From: CAZMLC01 sp964567125
GTDB lineage: Bacteria > Verrucomicrobiota > Kiritimatiellia > RFP12 > UBA1067
Direction: 5' to 3'
NCBI GenBank assembly: GCA_964567125.1
Contig: CAZMLC010000052.1
Coordinates: 1-21,205 of the forward strand
DNA: 21,205 nt
Shown: in pieces, positions 13,692 to 21,205 of the stretch
How the letters are laid out: every line of letters starts with the position of its first letter
How positions within the stretch are numbered: the stretch's first letter is position 1
Translations under genes and position numbers: made by a program
Notes under the pieces: model-generated
Databases searched by the model: none
What the model was told of the DNA's origin: nothing
Seen by the model: the letters and a program-made list of their open reading frames with translations, nothing else

Positions 13692-16600
13692 TTACCGAAT
13701 CAACAACATCGTTCCACGCGGTGTGACGATGTCGATGGTCTTGGCCGCAGTGTTGATCACCACATGGCTGTTGGGCTTAGCCCCCAGCACCGTCCAGACC
13801 GTTGCCGCAGCTTGCGTCACCGACGTGTAGCTGAGAACCGCAACGCGTTCTGGAAGCGCGCTGCCGCCCACAACCTGAAGCGTTGCGGTCGCGGTTGTCT
13901 TCAGCGCGGACACGGGTAACGTTGCACCGACACCATTCGCATGGTTCCACCGGAGAATCGCGCCTGCGTTCAGCCACAGCACATCCATCGTCAACGGCTC
14001 TGCCAGGCCAATATCCAAAATAGCACCTGATGCCAGCGCCAATGTACCGTACACGGCACCGCTTCCTGAAAGGACTTGTCCTGAAGTCAATGTCACGGCG
14101 GAGTTTGTCGCAATCGGCAAAACCAACGATGCGCCGGAACGAATTTCGACATCGCCGCGGCCAAGGCCTGTGGCCTGAGGGAATACGACATTGCCACGCG
14201 GCATGGGCCGGACACCATAGGGCGTACCCATCTCCAAGGAAAGCGCAGCCATTTCCGCACTCGTCAGCGCGCGGTTCGGGAAAACGCGCAACGCAGCTAG
14301 GTCGCCCGTGAAGAACTGTCCGCCGAGCGCATCGAGCGATCCGAGAACAATGCGATAAGCACTGCGCGGTGCCAGATGCGCACCCACGCTCTGCGTTGTC
14401 CCGAGGCCATCCGCCATGATCGCAACGGTTCCAGCCACCATGTCGTAGGCGATCACCACGGCATGTGGCGCACCATCGTGCAGATCAAAAATTTTGGACG
14501 TACTCGTGACATCGGCATTGCCGATTCCCGCCAACAGGCGACCTTCAGCTGAAAACGAAACGCCCCAATCGTTGGCTGCGCCCGGCTGTTCAGCGTCGAC
14601 GATCCCGATACTGCTATACCACTGATTGGTCGTTTTGCCGGCTGTCGTGGTACGGAAAACAAAGGCCACCGTGAAATTGGTTGAGCCGCCCACAGGATTC
14701 TGCGCCGCAGGGATGCCTAACCCGGTCATCAAAGAACCCGTAAAGCGAACCGCATGGTGACCATTGATCGCGTTGGCAATCAGCGTCGGTGCTGTCACAC
14801 TCTTGCCGACGCCCGCAACGGTGGCTATACGCAACCCATTCGTCGAGGCCCACGCGGTAACAGCACTGTTGTTTGTGCCCGTCAGCGTATCCGCATCCCA
14901 TACGGCTGCTTCGTAGGGGAGTGGTTCAACCCATCCCGTACTCGGCACAATTTCACCGGCTACCGCCTGTTGCACGCTCGCCTCTTCAAAGACCGCGTTC
15001 GGAACACCATACAGCGCGGACAGTTCGCTCCCGACCTGATGCTGTTCTGTCGCGGAGAGCGTTCGATTGCGATAGATACGGATCTCTGCGATGTCGCCAT
15101 TGAAATAATAGCCACCCAACAGGTTCATCGATCCGAACAGCATCCGGTAGGTATTGCGCGGACTGACAACAGGCGATGTTGAAACTGCTGTTGTTACGCG
15201 ACCATCCACATTCATCATCAGGTTGGTGCCCTGCCAGGTGTAGATCGCAATATGCGGCTGATTGTTGACTACGGAATTGGCCGCGGATGAATAGACCGTC
15301 CAGTCTTTATTCGGCGATGGATACCCCGCACCGCCGCAAACCTGCCCAGCGCCATTGTAAGCCAAACCCCAATCGTTCTGGATACCGCCCTGTTCCGCAT
15401 CGACGAGTCCAGTATTCAGATACCAGTACCCTGCACTTCCCGCACCGCTCGTCCCTGTTTTAAAGACAATGACAATCGAAAAATTCGTAGCGCCGGAAAT
15501 CGGGCTCTTGGCTGCCTCTACCACCAGATACTGACTCGCGCTGCTGTTAAACCGCAAGACGCTGCGACCATTGAGTTCATTCGCGATCAGACGCGGTGCC
15601 TGAGTCACGGTCGTATTTGTTGCTGCAATCCCGCGGTTTACATCCGTCCACGTCAGGACAGGCGCATTGTTTGTATCGCTCACACTGTCCGCAGTCCAGC
15701 GGAAACAGTCCGCTGTGGTCAGCGTGCTACCCACCATCAATGTACCAGCCTCCACCGTGGTCGGTCCTGCATACGCAGCTTCGCCCGCCAGAACCAACGT
15801 ACCGGCTCCGACCTTGCGCAATTTTCCAGGCCCATACACGGCACCATTGAGCACCACGCGCTGCCCCACGCCATTCGTATCGGCCGTATTGAAGGTCGTG
15901 CCACCCTCTGCATCGCTCAGAAAGAGATCGAGTGCAGAGGACCAGGAATCTCCGGCAGTCAATGTACCACCGGATAATTTGTACGCATACGCCGAACCGG
16001 AGTTGCCTTTGTTCCACGTCCGTCCTGCATAAAAACCGCGCGACCCCAGAACGAGTTCGCCCCCGCTCATTTTGAACATCGACAACGCATTTGTCGTGGC
16101 ATACCCCGCAGCTGCCTCTGAGCGTCCCAATGAAATCTGATCCACATCTGCCAGACCGCCGCGCATCAGAAAGAGGCCGGAGTTTTCATAGGCGTTGGTC
16201 GTATCACTCCAAGAGAGATGAACCCCCGAATCAGCACTGCGCGAACCCGCCACGCGAAATACGCCGCCCGTCACCTCAAACATGCACAGCCCCCCGTATT
16301 TACATCCTGACCAGCCGACCTTCACGCTGTTAGCGGAGAAGGTCCCGCCCTTCAGCTGAAACCGCGCCTCATTCATCGCGCTCGACAATCCGTTGCCCAG
16401 CAACAGCCCGCTGCTTAAATCGAGCGTGCCACCATGCATGACATAAATGCCGTTATAGGTCGAATACTGGCATTGAACTTCATATCCGCTGAGCGCACCG
16501 CCGTTCTGGACAACCGTGCCGCTATCGAGTGTAAACCGTCCTCCGGGAAACGAATACACATCGCCATCATCAAATTGAAGGGTCCCACCAGCGGTCAGCC

Positions 16601-17303
16601 CGCTCCAGAAATTCACAGTCGCGGTCCTATCCAAAAAGAGTTCCGACCAGCGGATCGGCGTTGTAAATCGCATCTCCCAGCGTGAACTTCCACTGCCTCT
16701 GAGCGTCAGCGACTGGGCCCACTGCCCTGCCTTGTCAAAGCGCGTCAAGGACGTCGTATTCGTCAATGTCAGAGCTCCACTGTATCCAGAGGCAACGCTC
16801 CAGACCGTCTGGCTCGGCATATCGAGTACCCATGGAACGGAACCGGAAACCGTCGTGTTCACCGTCAGGTTGCGACGATCCAGCTGCCATGTCTGCGCCT
16901 GACTCAGCGCAAGCGGCACATTCAACGTCAAGGCGTATCCTGAACCTGCAAGTGCAACTCCGTTCGATCCCAGCGTCAGCGTTGCCGCATCGACGCCGTT
17001 AGTCATCAACACAACCGTACCGATCATGACGTTCGTGGGTGCAACGCTGTTGGTAAACACCATGCCGCGCCACGACAGATTGTTTGTCAACACAAAGGAG
17101 GTAATGTTATTGGTCATAACGCGTTCATCAAAAACCGCAATGTCTGTCGGTCCTGGAACAACACCACCTTCCCAGCTCAATGGGTCATTTAACACCAACG
17201 TATTATTGGCTTTGAAGAGCGTGCCGGCCTGAACCTGAAACGCTGAGATGAGCGCATAAAATGCGACGAGAACCACCTGCCATGTCTCTCTTTTTGTTTT
17301 CAT
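13692..17303 (-). CDS. Large secreted protein with PATR beta-strand repeat and two LamG-like modules
   Basis: A 1203-residue exported protein, probably surface-associated or released. Residues 1-26 form a signal peptide ending VQA. Residues up to about 490 are Thr/Asn/Ser-rich beta-helix-like sequence with many G-T-L turns. At about 490-526 comes one autotransporter-associated repeat (GAGTLVLAGEAAYAGPTTVE). Two concanavalin/LamG-like modules follow, about 529-771 and 798-1029, which share LIAN.(L/I)NG, GATNF/GSTNF, (G/I)VDAEQ..., NDWG and (N/D)LLGG/DALGG blocks and so arose by duplication. A further beta-rich region ends the chain. No autotransporter barrel, PEP-CTERM, sortase or type IX sorting tail was recognised, so anchoring is unknown. 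ATG 17303 has AGAAGGGGA upstream; 17342 would place Arg-rich residues before the signal. A glycan-binding or adhesive role is likely given the GH2 neighbour. Confidence 0.75.
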   Translation of the reverse strand: MKTKRETWQVVLVAFYALISAFQVQAGTLFKANNTLVLNDPLSWEGGVVPGPTDIAVFDERVMTNNITSFVLTNNLSWRGMVFTNSVAPTNVMIGTVVLMTNGVDAATLTLGSNGVALAGSGYALTLNVPLALSQAQTWQLDRRNLTVNTTVSGSVPWVLDMPSQTVWSVASGYSGALTLTNTTSLTRFDKAGQWAQSLTLRGSGSSRWEMRFTTPIRWSELFLDRTATVNFWSGLTAGGTLQFDDGDVYSFPGGRFTLDSGTVVQNGGALSGYEVQCQYSTYNGIYVMHGGTLDLSSGLLLGNGLSSAMNEARFQLKGGTFSANSVKVGWSGCKYGGLCMFEVTGGVFRVAGSRSADSGVHLSWSDTTNAYENSGLFLMRGGLADVDQISLGRSEAAAGYATTNALSMFKMSGGELVLGSRGFYAGRTWNKGNSGSAYAYKLSGGTLTAGDSWSSALDLFLSDAEGGTTFNTADTNGVGQRVVLNGAVYGPGKLRKVGAGTLVLAGEAAYAGPTTVEAGTLMVGSTLTTADCFRWTADSVSDTNNAPVLTWTDVNRGIAATNTTVTQAPRLIANELNGRSVLRFNSSASQYLVVEAAKSPISGATNFSIVIVFKTGTSGAGSAGYWYLNTGLVDAEQGGIQNDWGLAYNGAGQVCGGAGYPSPNKDWTVYSSAANSVVNNQPHIAIYTWQGTNLMMNVDGRVTTAVSTSPVVSPRNTYRMLFGSMNLLGGYYFNGDIAEIRIYRNRTLSATEQHQVGSELSALYGVPNAVFEEASVQQAVAGEIVPSTGWVEPLPYEAAVWDADTLTGTNNSAVTAWASTNGLRIATVAGVGKSVTAPTLIANAINGHHAVRFTGSLMTGLGIPAAQNPVGGSTNFTVAFVFRTTTAGKTTNQWYSSIGIVDAEQPGAANDWGVSFSAEGRLLAGIGNADVTSTSKIFDLHDGAPHAVVIAYDMVAGTVAIMADGLGTTQSVGAHLAPRSAYRIVLGSLDALGGQFFTGDLAALRVFPNRALTSAEMAALSLEMGTPYGVRPMPRGNVVFPQATGLGRGDVEIRSGASLVLPIATNSAVTLTSGQVLSGSGAVYGTLALASGAILDIGLAEPLTMDVLWLNAGAILRWNHANGVGATLPVSALKTTATATLQVVGGSALPERVAVLSYTSVTQAAATVWTVLGAKPNSHVVINTAAKTIDIVTPRGTMLLIR

Positions 17304-17402
17304 TGTTCTTCCCCTTCTACACACAACACGAAGAAGCCCCATGATCCGAGGCCACCCATTAATAGTGTGCTTACTGTATATAAAAAAATCTCTGCTGTCT
17401 TG

Positions 17403-18101
17403 TCACATATTGATGTGATACCCCGACCCTCCGCTATCTTGAAAAAGTCGGATCGCCTCCGTGCGGCTATGCACATGCAACTTTTCATAAATCCGCTTGA
17501 TATGCGTACGGATCGTGTTAATCGAAATCGCCAACGCATCGGCAATCTGTTTGTAGGCATGACCAGCGGCTAGTAGACGCAAAATCTCCACTTCGCGCTG
17601 CGACAAGGGATTCAAGGCATCGCTGTCCTGCGGTGTCGCCGCTGCGGAATGGAAGTAATCCACCAGCTTTCGCGCCACGCTGCCGGAAATCGGCGAGCCC
17701 CCCTGATGCGCTTCGCGAATCGCCTCGCGCAAGCGTTGCGGCTCCGCACTCTTTAACATGTAGCCAAACGCGCCCACAGTCAGTGACCGGAAGACATCGT
17801 CTGTGTCCTCGTAGGCGGTCAGCATCACCGCCTTGGTCTCCGGCAACACCTTGCGCAGACGCGACACACATTCGATGCCGCTCATCCCCGGCAACCGGAT
17901 GTCCATAAGCACCACATTGGGGCGATCTTCCAGAAGCCCTTCCAAAGCCGCTTCCGCAGAACCATACCCCGCCACAAATTGCATGTCGCCGCTCCGGTTA
18001 ATAAACGCCTCCAGCGTCTGACGCAACTTTGCGTCGTCCTCGACCACAGCGACGCGAATTGTTCCGCCTGCACGTCCCTGCTCGTTATTGCTCTTCACCA
18101 T
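17403..18101 (-). CDS. NarL/FixJ-type response regulator
   Basis: A 232-residue transcription factor controlled by phosphorylation. The receiver domain spans about 14-130, with acidic pocket E21-D22-D23, phosphoacceptor D67 in LMDIRLPG, T95 in MLTAYE and K117 in YMLKSAE. A LuxR-type helix-turn-helix lies at about 164-218 (LSQREVEILRLLAAG, INTIRTHIKRIYEKL). ATG 18101 is chosen over 18137 because AGAAGGTGAT lies just upstream and because it overlaps the kinase stop by 17 bases, a classic coupled arrangement. The kinase encoded just upstream, with a HisKA_3-type core, is its expected partner, matching the usual pairing of that kinase class with NarL regulators. The LamG/PATR gene starts about 100 bases downstream and is a plausible target. 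Confidence 0.93.
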   Translation of the reverse strand: MVKSNNEQGRAGGTIRVAVVEDDAKLRQTLEAFINRSGDMQFVAGYGSAEAALEGLLEDRPNVVLMDIRLPGMSGIECVSRLRKVLPETKAVMLTAYEDTDDVFRSLTVGAFGYMLKSAEPQRLREAIREAHQGGSPISGSVARKLVDYFHSAAATPQDSDALNPLSQREVEILRLLAAGHAYKQIADALAISINTIRTHIKRIYEKLHVHSRTEAIRLFQDSGGSGYHINM

Positions 18102-21081
18102 GATCACCTTCTCCCACGGGTATGCTGAACACCACATGCGAACCTGCCCCTGCGCAACTCTCGATCGTCAAGGTTCCTCCGACCGCTTTCATGCGTTCCT
18201 GCATGTTGCGCAAGCCATCGCCTTGCGCCTGCGCGGCCACAGGATCAAACCCCTTACCGTTGTCCCGCACATCCACGCGCAGAACGCCTTTGCGCTGCTC
18301 AATCACAAGATCAACGCGCGTCGCCTGCCCATGCTTTAACACGTTGTGCAGGCTCTCCTTCACAGCCAGAAACATCTGATGCCGACTCTGCGGTTCAATC
18401 GGACGATCTGACAGATCATCGGGCAACTCACAGTAACTGACAACGGGGGTGCCTGCAAAGAATTCCTCCGCATATTTGCAGATGTAGTGCGACAAGCTGC
18501 GCACCGTATCGTTGCGCGGACTGACCGACCAGACGATTTCATCAAAGGCTCGATGCGTCTCGCGCGCCGTATCTGCCATCTCCTCGACTTCGCGGCAGAG
18601 CGGTTCTACGCCACGCGCATCCTCAGCGGCCATGGAGCCGAGCAACGAAAGCCGCGTCAGCTTCGCACCGATCTCATCGTGCAAATCCCGGGCAATACGC
18701 GCTCGTTCGCGCGCCAGCTCCTGCTCGCGTTCCACAACCTGTAACCGACGCCGCACGCGCTGACGTTCAACGGCACGCACCGTCACGGCGATGGCACCGC
18801 CGCAGAGCAGCAGACACCACAGGCGGAAGGCCATTGTCTCCCAGAAAAACGGGTTGACCGACCACGTCACCTCGACGCCCTGCGGATTCCAGACGCCATC
18901 CCCGTTGCAGGCCGTCACGCGGAAGGTATAATCGCCTGTCGGCAATCGCGAAAAGAGCATGCTACGCTCCTGCGTCAATGCCGAACGCACGCGATAAGGC
19001 CCCTCCAATTCATAGCGAAAGCGCACGCGTTCCGGCGTGGCAAAATCCAGCGCCGCATACTCCACGCGTACATCGCGCGGATTATCCGCCTCCACAGACC
19101 ATGCGGCGCGATCGCCTTTTCTCATCTGCACCAGCCGTCCGCCCGCCACCGCCACCACGTGCAGATCCGGCGCAGGACGCAACGGCGGCAGCATCCGCGC
19201 GTCGACCGACAGCAATCCGCCGCGCGTCGGGAACCAGAGGCGGTTGCGCAATGCGCCTTCAGCGGGCGAAAAGACACCGCCGGTGCAACTCAGTTGCTCC
19301 ATCCCCGACTCCTCGCCGAAAGTCCGCACATCCAGCAAGGTCTTGTTTCCACTTGCGACCTCGGCCAATTCGCGCTGGGCAATGCGCATGATGCCTCCCG
19401 CCGTGGCCAACCACACATAGCCATCGGCATCCTCCGTGATCTGACGGATCGAGTCGTTCCACAGTCCATGCGCAGTCCGAAAAGTAAAGTATGTCCCCTT
19501 TTCCAATCGGGTCAGGCCGTTCAGACCTCCGACCCAGAGCACCCCTCGACGATCGCGATAAATCGCACGTACAGTCCGTCCTGGCAGTTTCGCTTCAGGA
19601 ATCACTTCACCCTTGCCGTTGGGATAGAGCACAGAGAGCCCCTGGCTCTCGTGACCCATCCAGAGCGTTCCATCTGGATCCTGCCACAGCGCAAGCACTG
19701 CGTCCAAGGGCCAGGTCATCTCCACCAAACGGTTCTTATCCCCATTAAACGTCAATATCCCGCGCCGCGTGGCAATCCACGCGGGAAGGCCGCCCGAGCC
19801 GAGAATCGCCTGCACATCGTCGGCCTCCGCACCGGCAATCCGCTGTAGACTCTGGTTCTGCAACGTCCACAGGCTGCCGCCCAACCCTCCGCACCACAGC
19901 GTACCATTCACCTCGCGATACAGCGCATTCAACGCCACGCCCGTGAACTCAGGTGGCACCAGCAGCGGCTCCAAGCCCTCTGCATCGCCGGTCGCAACAC
20001 CCCCCGCACGCAATCCCGCCCAGACGCGTCCATCGGGTTCCACCCAGATCACCGAGACCTCCGCCGCGCCAGGATTGCCCTTCATGGGAATCCCTTGCAG
20101 AACCCGGCGTCGCAGGCGCATCAATCCCTCGGTGGTGGCCGCCCAGATATTTTCTTCGCGATCCAGCGTCAACGCCAAAACGCGGAAGGGGCCATACAGG
20201 AGACGTCGGGATGACTCCTGCTCGACATGCTCGTCGATCCCGGCATCGTGTCCCATCCACAACCGTCCATCCGGTGCATGCAACAGACAGCGCGCCGTGA
20301 TGGCGCGCACCTCCGTGGAACGATGCCACTGCTGGCCATCCCAGTGTAAACAGAGCGACCCGCCATGCGCGACCATGCCACGTGTCCCTACGGCCAGCAA
20401 TTGCCAGACCGCACGCGCCTCGGTCATCCGCCGCGGCGCGGCATCACGGCCCGGAGCCCAGCGATAAAGTCCCTCCCCATAGGCGATCCAGAGACTTCCC
20501 TCTCCATCGCAAACCAGTTGACGAAACGTCGCCGTCTCCAATGGGAATGCGGCTCCATCCAAAACAGAACGGATGCGTCCCTCCTGCCACTCCACAAGCG
20601 CATGTTCCTGGGCAAAGTAGAGCCGACCATCTGCACCTCCTGCAACCGCAATCACGCGTCCCTTGGGCATGCCGAACTGCTCGCCGCGCATCCACCCTTC
20701 GCCCTCGATGTAGCGCGCAACGCCCGCATAGCCATAAACCCAAAGACCACCCCTGCGATCCTGATACACCCCTTCGTTGCGTCCCCCCGTCGTGGAAAGC
20801 GGAACAGGGATCGGTGTAAAACGCAAACCATCGAAGCGCACCAGAAAGCGCGCCGTGACCAACCACAAATAACCCTCGCGACCTGACACCACACCGCAGA
20901 TCTGACTGTCCGGCAGACCGTCGTCCAGCGTCCAGCGCCGCACCGTATATGACCCTGCCGAACGCGAGGTCTGCACGGGATCAGCCCCCAGCAGCGCCAA
21001 TGCGGAAATCGACATCAATCCGAACCAACAGGCGATACAGATATGAAAACGGATGATGCTCCCTGTAATGCGTTTAACCAC
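18085..21081 (-). CDS. Propeller/Y_Y_Y sensor histidine kinase (HisKA_3 type)
   Basis: A 998-residue membrane sensor kinase. An N-terminal signal/anchor (about 10-33) exports a sensor region of about a dozen two-component propeller repeats of the form G.LW.G...GL..., for example GSLWIAYGEGLYRW, GTLWCGGLGG, GVLWVGGLNGLTRL and GYVWLATAGGI, enough for two seven-bladed propellers. A Y_Y_Y domain follows (near 680-745), then a membrane helix about 750-771 and a short coiled coil. The kinase core has phosphoacceptor H801 in RDLHDEIGAKL, the N box around E909 (ESLHNVLKHG) and DNGKGF at 940. The start is GTG 21081, with AAGGAAG about six bases upstream. Architecture matches sugar-sensing hybrid systems of Bacteroidetes, but here the receiver and DNA-binding parts are in a separate LuxR-type protein. 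The ligand is probably a glycan fragment. Confidence 0.93.
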   Translation of the reverse strand: MVKRITGSIIRFHICIACWFGLMSISALALLGADPVQTSRSAGSYTVRRWTLDDGLPDSQICGVVSGREGYLWLVTARFLVRFDGLRFTPIPVPLSTTGGRNEGVYQDRRGGLWVYGYAGVARYIEGEGWMRGEQFGMPKGRVIAVAGGADGRLYFAQEHALVEWQEGRIRSVLDGAAFPLETATFRQLVCDGEGSLWIAYGEGLYRWAPGRDAAPRRMTEARAVWQLLAVGTRGMVAHGGSLCLHWDGQQWHRSTEVRAITARCLLHAPDGRLWMGHDAGIDEHVEQESSRRLLYGPFRVLALTLDREENIWAATTEGLMRLRRRVLQGIPMKGNPGAAEVSVIWVEPDGRVWAGLRAGGVATGDAEGLEPLLVPPEFTGVALNALYREVNGTLWCGGLGGSLWTLQNQSLQRIAGAEADDVQAILGSGGLPAWIATRRGILTFNGDKNRLVEMTWPLDAVLALWQDPDGTLWMGHESQGLSVLYPNGKGEVIPEAKLPGRTVRAIYRDRRGVLWVGGLNGLTRLEKGTYFTFRTAHGLWNDSIRQITEDADGYVWLATAGGIMRIAQRELAEVASGNKTLLDVRTFGEESGMEQLSCTGGVFSPAEGALRNRLWFPTRGGLLSVDARMLPPLRPAPDLHVVAVAGGRLVQMRKGDRAAWSVEADNPRDVRVEYAALDFATPERVRFRYELEGPYRVRSALTQERSMLFSRLPTGDYTFRVTACNGDGVWNPQGVEVTWSVNPFFWETMAFRLWCLLLCGGAIAVTVRAVERQRVRRRLQVVEREQELARERARIARDLHDEIGAKLTRLSLLGSMAAEDARGVEPLCREVEEMADTARETHRAFDEIVWSVSPRNDTVRSLSHYICKYAEEFFAGTPVVSYCELPDDLSDRPIEPQSRHQMFLAVKESLHNVLKHGQATRVDLVIEQRKGVLRVDVRDNGKGFDPVAAQAQGDGLRNMQERMKAVGGTLTIESCAGAGSHVVFSIPVGEGDHGEEQ

Positions 21082-21130
21082 ACAACTTCCTTAATTTTCT
21101 TTGCTCACGCTATACGGCCTTACGATCAAC

Positions 21131-21149
21131 GTCATGCATGTCGCATGAC
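21131..21149. promoter_or_regulatory. Palindrome in the kinase leader, possible operator
   Basis: A perfect inverted repeat GTCATGC-N5-GCATGAC. It lies about 10-28 bases downstream of the predicted transcription start of the kinase gene and 50 bases before its GTG. It could be an operator for the LuxR-type regulator or another repressor, or a hairpin in the leader RNA. Confidence 0.4.
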
Positions 21150-21165
21150 CAATTCAGGTGCGTTT

Positions 21166-21194
21166 ATCATGCAAATGCACACGAAAAGAGTCAA
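21166..21194 (-). promoter_or_regulatory. Predicted promoter of the kinase-regulator operon
   Basis: On the minus strand, TTGACT (21189-21194, five of six consensus bases) and CATGAT (21166-21171, four of six) are separated by 17 bases. It would start transcription near 21159 and leave a leader of about 78 bases. Confidence 0.4.
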
Positions 21195-21205
21195 GTGTGA
21201 AATCG

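Noticed and set aside
11469..13919. An 816-codon open frame on the plus strand, antisense to the GH2 gene and the end of the LamG/PATR gene
   Set aside because: The minus strand has full GH2 domains and catalytic residues. The antisense frame has no domain and follows from GC-rich codon usage.
1..21205. Search for tRNA, rRNA, CRISPR arrays, integrases and transposases
   Set aside because: No T-arm/anticodon pattern, regular spaced repeats, tyrosine or serine recombinase motif, or transposase motif was recognised by eye.

Overview
The window looks like a scaffold from a metagenome-assembled or draft genome of a PVC-superphylum bacterium, most likely in the Kiritimatiellota/Lentisphaerae/Verrucomicrobia neighbourhood. 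This is inference. It rests on a propeller/Y_Y_Y sensor kinase, a large secreted protein with a PATR (autotransporter-associated beta-strand) repeat and two LamG-like modules, several secreted carbohydrate-active proteins, and palindromic intergenic repeats. No rRNA, tRNA or CRISPR was recognised. A 100-N scaffold gap lies at 8895-8994. Identical 55-base sequence on both sides of it shows that the two contigs actually overlap.

Layout. (1) 1-419: the tail of a plus-strand gene and one doubtful small ORF. (2) 398-6392, all minus strand: a four-gene putative defence island. In order of transcription it holds an AAA/ABC-type ATPase, a small PD-(D/E)XK nuclease-like protein 7 bases downstream, an RlaP-type nucleotidyltransferase, and a single-chain Type ISP/IIG-like restriction-modification enzyme that has its own well-spaced promoter. 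Parts of this block are clearly more AT-rich than the rest. (3) 6393-6588: a divergent promoter region. (4) 6589-10528, plus strand: a secreted pectin-lyase-fold protein, a SAM-dependent methyltransferase interrupted by the artefactual gap, and a secreted clan GH-A glycoside hydrolase. (5) 10529-11381: a convergent intergenic region with two copies of a hairpin-forming repeat flanking about 515 GC-rich bases, plus a 12-bp inverted repeat. (6) 11382-21081, all minus strand: sensor kinase, LuxR-type response regulator (17-base overlap), LamG/PATR secreted protein, and GH2 glycosidase 33 bases further on.

How the genes may work together. The kinase/regulator pair probably senses a substrate-derived signal through its periplasmic double propeller and may control the LamG protein and GH2 enzyme transcribed after it, a polysaccharide-use locus. 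In the defence block, the ATPase-nuclease pair is the most promising candidate for a little-described system. Its architecture resembles ATPase-sensor/effector systems such as PARIS and Septu, but the partner has a PD-(D/E)XK core rather than a Toprim or HNH domain. The adjacent nucleotidyltransferase belongs to a family linked by comparative genomics to RNA repair.
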